NCBI GenBank assembly: GCA_016124385.1
Contig: WGNU01000006.1
Coordinates: 372,001-436,000, forward strand
Length of the DNA: 64,000 nucleotides
From: Alphaproteobacteria bacterium
GTDB lineage: Bacteria; Pseudomonadota; Alphaproteobacteria; Micropepsales; Micropepsaceae
Reading direction: 5' to 3'
The notes under the pieces were generated by a model. The model had not been told where the DNA came from and made no database searches. It saw only the letters and a program-made list of their open reading frames with translations. This document shows, piece by piece, positions 60,042 to 64,000 of this stretch (positions are counted from its first letter, which is position 1; every line of letters begins with the position of its first letter). A program made the translations under genes and the position numbers.

Positions 60042-61580
60042 TCACGCGAAGGTCGCGATGTTGAGGCCGCCCGTGTGCGCGACCGAAACCGGGCGGCCCA
60101 GCATTTCTTCCTCGAACATGCGCGCGATGAGCGCCTCGTCCTCGACCTTGGCGAGGAAGCGCGCGTCCGCCGCGTCGCGCCCGACGATGATGCCGAAGCG
60201 CTGGCCCTTGCGGTCCGTGACGACGGTATAGGTCTCAACCTTCCCCTCGCCCTTCATCTCGGTGACGACGCGCGGGCGCTCCATCGCATCGAGTGCCTTC
60301 TGGTAGGTCTTGGGGTTCTCGCGCGTCCATTTCCCGTGCGTCGGCGTCGTCGAATAGATGCCGATCGCGTGCTTCGTCACATACATGCCGTTGCCGGTGA
60401 GGAGGCCGAAGGCGCCGGGCTTGGCGCGGAGTTTCTCCACCATCGTCGCGATCGAGTGCATGACGTAGTTGTTGCCCGCGCCACCGAAATAGGGGAGCCC
60501 GCCGGTGATGGTGAGGCCGCGCGGATCATCGAGCGAAAGGCCAAGCTCCGCCGCGCCAATCTCGACCGCGCTCGAGAAACACGAATAGAGATCGATATAG
60601 GTCATGTCGGCGAGCGTCTTGCCGGCCATCGTCAGCGCCTTTTGGCCCATCATGCGGATCGCGGGCGAGGAGTGGAAATTGATCCGCTCGCTGACGTTCC
60701 AGATGTCCGTCGCGTCGGCGCAACCGTGGAGATAGACCCATTTTCCTTCCGGAATGCCGAGCGCCCTCGCCTTGCCGACGCTCGTCATGATGACGGTCGC
60801 GGCCTGGTCGACCTCGATGACCGAGCACATGTATTTCGTATAGGGAAAGCCGACGAAGCGGTTCTTCTCGCCGGGCGTTGCGATTTCTTCCGGCGTGCGG
60901 AAGGTCGGAAACCAGGAGCCGGGATTTTCCGAGGCGAGCTTCGTAAAGGGCGAGAAGAGCTTGCCGATCAGCGCCATCTGCTCTTTCACGCTGCGGCCGG
61001 CCTTGGCGCGCAGGCCATTCTCGAACAGGGGATAGGTGTTGACCGGAAACGAGAGCCCATAGGCGTTCTCGTAGTCGTTGACGCCGCGCCGGCTGTCGCC
61101 GATCTCGATCGGCTCGCCGCCCGCGTCCTCGTGCCACTCGTATTTGACGCCGCGCTTCATGCCGCCCATGAGCGAGGCGAGATATTCCGCGCCCGTGAGG
61201 ATCGCGACCTCGACCTCGCCGTTCGCGATGCGCTCCGCCATCAGGCTCACGAGCATTTGCGGCGTGTTGCCGCCGGCGGCGGTGTAGATCTCGGTGCGCG
61301 GCTTGGCATCGATGCGCTTGGCCAGCGAGCGCGGCGGATTGGGATAGGCGCGCGCAGTGAGCGAGCGGGTTTCGGAGGAATCCGCGATGAAGCGCACGAC
61401 CGCGATCGTGTCGGCCGCCTGCATGAGCGCCTCGCCCGCGCCCGCATCGGCGGCCGCCATGCGCGTCGCCTTTTCGAGCATCGCGATGGGATCGAGGCTC
61501 TCCTCGTATTTGGCCTCTTGGGCCGTGCGCTGCGTGAACTGGCCGACGCCGACCAGAATGGGCGTGCTGTCTTCCACCAT
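60042..61580 (-). CDS. Thiolase-like protein (SCP-x/acetyl-CoA acetyltransferase family) without the usual cysteine
   Basis: 512 residues of the thiolase superfamily. The N-terminal half ends in YTAAGGNTPQML (99-110), where thiolases carry their nucleophilic cysteine, but no Cys is present. LYSCFSSAVEI and GLPYFGGAGNN stand where the HxxxF and CxG motifs are expected; the latter has no Cys. A C-terminal beta domain (about 430-512) follows. Related genes are found in fatty-acid and sterol degradation clusters; here the activity is unclear. First gene of a four-gene operon with the phosphatase, amidase and nnr. Confidence 0.8.
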   Translation of the reverse strand: MVEDSTPILVGVGQFTQRTAQEAKYEESLDPIAMLEKATRMAAADAGAGEALMQAADTIAVVRFIADSSETRSLTARAYPNPPRSLAKRIDAKPRTEIYTAAGGNTPQMLVSLMAERIANGEVEVAILTGAEYLASLMGGMKRGVKYEWHEDAGGEPIEIGDSRRGVNDYENAYGLSFPVNTYPLFENGLRAKAGRSVKEQMALIGKLFSPFTKLASENPGSWFPTFRTPEEIATPGEKNRFVGFPYTKYMCSVIEVDQAATVIMTSVGKARALGIPEGKWVYLHGCADATDIWNVSERINFHSSPAIRMMGQKALTMAGKTLADMTYIDLYSCFSSAVEIGAAELGLSLDDPRGLTITGGLPYFGGAGNNYVMHSIATMVEKLRAKPGAFGLLTGNGMYVTKHAIGIYSTTPTHGKWTRENPKTYQKALDAMERPRVVTEMKGEGKVETYTVVTDRKGQRFGIIVGRDAADARFLAKVEDEALIARMFEEEMLGRPVSVAHTGGLNIATFA

Positions 61581-61842
61581 CGCCGTTCCTCCCGATTATC
61601 GTGACCAGCGAAACTCGCCGATGGTCCGCGCGTTGTCCAGTTGACGTGAAGGGAAGCGTGGCGCTGCGAATGATGGCGAGAAGGTGGCGCCGCGCTGAAT
61701 GGATCGTCAGCTTCAGTTCGCGGCCTTGTGTGTGGTGAGAAGGCCAGCGTGCCTCCATCTTAGAGTCACGGTTCCTGCGAACCGCCCTTCAAGGCGTCAC
61801 AGTCGTTTCTCCCCGCATACGTCCAGAAGCGCCGAGAAGGGG
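61581..61842. other. Intergenic gap upstream of the thiolase operon
   Basis: No gene is seen. A small hairpin CGGTTC-4-GAACCG is at 61770-61785, preceded by GTC, resembling half of the palindromic elements. A promoter for the leftward operon is expected here but none is convincing. Confidence 0.4.
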
Positions 61843-61844
61843 AC

Positions 61845-61937
61845 CGGGCCCGGTGGATGCGTACCATCCCCGGGCCCGCGTTCTTTCAGCGCCCTTGCGA
61901 TAAGGGAACGGCCGACGCATCGCTGCGCCGGCCGTTC
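61845..61937 (-). terminator. Hairpin cluster after glnA
   Basis: Reading leftwards from the glnA stop: a 14-bp hairpin with a GCGA tetraloop (61906-61937) that pairs completely on the minus strand through a G-U pair; then CCCTT-5-AAGGG (61892-61906); then a long hairpin with arms CGGGCCCGG / CCGGGCCCG (61845-61878). T-runs are short, so they may end or protect the transcript. Confidence 0.55.
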
Positions 61938-61965
61938 GCACTCTCCCCGCGGACCTAAGGCGTGC

Positions 61966-63375
61966 CTAGACCGAATAGTACATCTGGAACTCGATCGGAT
62001 GGGGCGTGTGCTCCATCGCGTAGACGTCCTGCATCTTCAGCTCGATCCAGCTGTCGATGAAGTCGTCGGTGAAGACGCCGCCCTTCTTCAGGAAGCCGCG
62101 GTTCTTGTCGAGATTTTCGAGCGCCTCGCGAAGCGAACCGCAGACCTGCGGCACGTCCTTCAGCTCTTCCGGCGGAAGGGCATAGAGATCCTTGTCCATC
62201 GGCTTGCCCGGATGGATCTTGTTCTCGATGCCGTCCAAACCCGCCATCAGCAGCGCCGCATAGGCGAGATAAGGATTCGCGCCCGGATCGGGGAAGCGCA
62301 CTTCGATGCGCTTGCCTTTGGGCGAGGGCGAGAACGGGATGCGCACCGAAGCGGAGCGGTTGCGCGCCGAATAGGCGAGCAGCACGGGCGCTTCGAAACC
62401 CGGGATCAGGCGCTTATAGGAGTTCGTCAGCGGGTTCGTGAAGGCGTTCACGGCCTTCGCGTTCTTGATGATGCCGCCGATGTAGTAGAGGCAGGTCTCG
62501 GAGAGATCCGCATAGCCCGAGCCCGCGAAGAGCGGCTGGCCACCGCGCCAGATCGACTGGTGCACGTGCATGCCCGAGCCGTTGTCGCCCTTGATGGGCT
62601 TGGGCATGAAGGTCGCCGACTTGCCATACGCCGCGGCCACCTGGTGCACGACGTATTTATAGATTTGCATGTTGTCGCCGCACTTCGTCAGCGTGTTGAA
62701 TTTGAAGCCCAACTCATGCTGCGAGGGAGCAACCTCGTGGTGATGCTTTTCCGGGTCGATTCCCATGTCGCCCATGACGGCGAGCATCTCGGAGCGGATG
62801 TCCTGGAAAGCGTCCACCGGCGGAACGGGGAAGTAGCCGCCCTTGATGCCGGGCCGATGGCCGAGATTGCCCATCTCGTAGTCCGTGCCCGTGTTGTAGG
62901 GGCCTTCCATCGAGTCGACCTGATAGAAGCCCTTCGCCATCGAGACTTCCCAGCGAACGTCATCGAAGATGAAGAACTCAGCTTCCGGGCCAAAATAGAC
63001 CGTGTCGCCAACGCCGCTCGACTTGACGTATTTCTCGGCCGAGAGCGCGATCGAGCGCGGGCAGCGCTGATAGGGCTCGCCGGTCGAGGGCTCGTGCACG
63101 TTGCACGTGATCGACAGCGTCGTCTGCGCGAAGAAGGGATCGATCACCGCCGTCGAGAGATCCGGCTTCAGGAGCATGTCGGACTCGTTGATCGCCTTCC
63201 AGCCGGCGATCGAGGAGCCGTCGAACATCGTTCCCTCGTTCAACAACTCGGAGTCGACCAACGACAAGTCGAACGTGACGTGCTGCCACTTGCCGCGTGG
63301 GTCCGTGAAGCGAAGGTCGACGAACTTGACCTCCTTCTGCTTGATCATCGACAGAATTGACTCTGCGCTCGCCAT
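61966..63375 (-). CDS. glnA: Glutamine synthetase, type I (GSI-beta)
   Basis: 469 residues, exactly the usual GlnA length. [37 protein letters not shown] and the adenylylation site tyrosine in DLYALPPEE (near residue 397) show an adenylylation-controlled GSI-beta. It makes glutamine from glutamate and ammonia. The start at 63375 follows GGAAGGA and begins MASAESIL. It lies behind glnB, 154 bases apart, so it may be transcribed from the glnB sigma-54 promoter and from its own. Confidence 0.97.
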   Translation of the reverse strand: MASAESILSMIKQKEVKFVDLRFTDPRGKWQHVTFDLSLVDSELLNEGTMFDGSSIAGWKAINESDMLLKPDLSTAVIDPFFAQTTLSITCNVHEPSTGEPYQRCPRSIALSAEKYVKSSGVGDTVYFGPEAEFFIFDDVRWEVSMAKGFYQVDSMEGPYNTGTDYEMGNLGHRPGIKGGYFPVPPVDAFQDIRSEMLAVMGDMGIDPEKHHHEVAPSQHELGFKFNTLTKCGDNMQIYKYVVHQVAAAYGKSATFMPKPIKGDNGSGMHVHQSIWRGGQPLFAGSGYADLSETCLYYIGGIIKNAKAVNAFTNPLTNSYKRLIPGFEAPVLLAYSARNRSASVRIPFSPSPKGKRIEVRFPDPGANPYLAYAALLMAGLDGIENKIHPGKPMDKDLYALPPEELKDVPQVCGSLREALENLDKNRGFLKKGGVFTDDFIDSWIELKMQDVYAMEHTPHPIEFQMYYSV

Positions 63376-63529
63376 GGTCCTTCCGCTTCCCTTCTTGCTC
63401 TCGCCGCGGCCCCAAATCGTCCGGGGCCTCACATTACCTCAGGCCGCCCCGTGTGCCGTGGCGGCCCCCGCTCAACGCCCTTGCGGGCACTACCCTGTCT
63501 TCCCGCGCCGGGGCCCCTGCCCCCTCGCG

Positions 63530-63930
<401 letters not shown>

Positions 63931-64000
63931 AGGGCAGGCCGAGCGAGGGAGACTGCGAATGGCGGCGAAAATGACATGCTGGATGGCCGTTGTCGCGTTC

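Noticed and set aside
61699-63360. A 553-codon plus-strand frame covering glnA
   Set aside because: Antisense shadow of a highly conserved gene with canonical length and motifs.

Overview
The window reads as a contiguous, GC-rich chromosomal segment of an alphaproteobacterium, most likely in the order Hyphomicrobiales (Rhizobiales). This rests on the gene order: gltA next to lpxB-lpxI-lpxA-fabZ-lpxD-ompH-bamA-rseP-dxr-cdsA-uppS-frr-pyrH-tsf-rpsB, a single 14-gene nuo operon, tig-clpP-clpX-lon-hup, glnB-glnA, and a DUF1467 gene beside RNase J. GTTC-N7-GTTC (LexA-type) boxes and short prolyl-tRNA synthetase without an editing insert also fit. The genus cannot be named from the sequence. No rRNA, CRISPR array, insertion sequence or prophage was seen.

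Layout. 1-96 is the 3' end of gltA. 357-15153 (minus strand) is one long run of lipid A, outer-membrane assembly, isoprenoid and translation genes, transcribed leftwards from a promoter at 15303-15331 ahead of rpsB. 15423-16616 is a PLP aminotransferase (plus), convergent with dnaE (16613-20050). Upstream of dnaE sits a 37-codon membrane microprotein gene with a strong ribosome binding site and two LexA-type boxes. 20462-24900 holds lolD, lolC, proS and an EamA transporter. 24934-26824 is a small module of an FMN-binding protein, an AhpD-like protein and a TetR regulator with dyad operators. 27071-29212 carries two secreted proteins of unknown function, the larger with a possible cysteine-peptidase triad. 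29313-29425 looks like a structured small RNA on the plus strand. 29463-32246 is DUF1467, RNase J and birA.

32243-47034 is the complex I operon (nuoA to nuoN) with one unknown small membrane protein between nuoF and nuoG; its likely promoter is at 47168-47195. 47265-49407 contains an NTF2-like protein, tRNA-Asp, an Asp/Glu racemase-family protein, tRNA-Val and an excalibur-domain membrane protein. 49534-56334 is hup-lon-clpX-clpP-tig, in which clpX carries an in-frame amber codon at its pore-loop tyrosine and an altered Walker A glycine. After tRNA-Leu, 56553-61580 is nnr, an amidase, a histidine phosphatase and a thiolase-like protein in one operon. The window ends with glnA and glnB, the latter behind a sigma-54 promoter.

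Most of the segment is core metabolism. The parts most worth a second look are the SOS-type microprotein at 20154-20267, the clpX lesion at 53489-53491, the small RNA near 29313-29425, the secreted protein pair at 27071-29212, and a family of bipartite palindromes scattered between genes.
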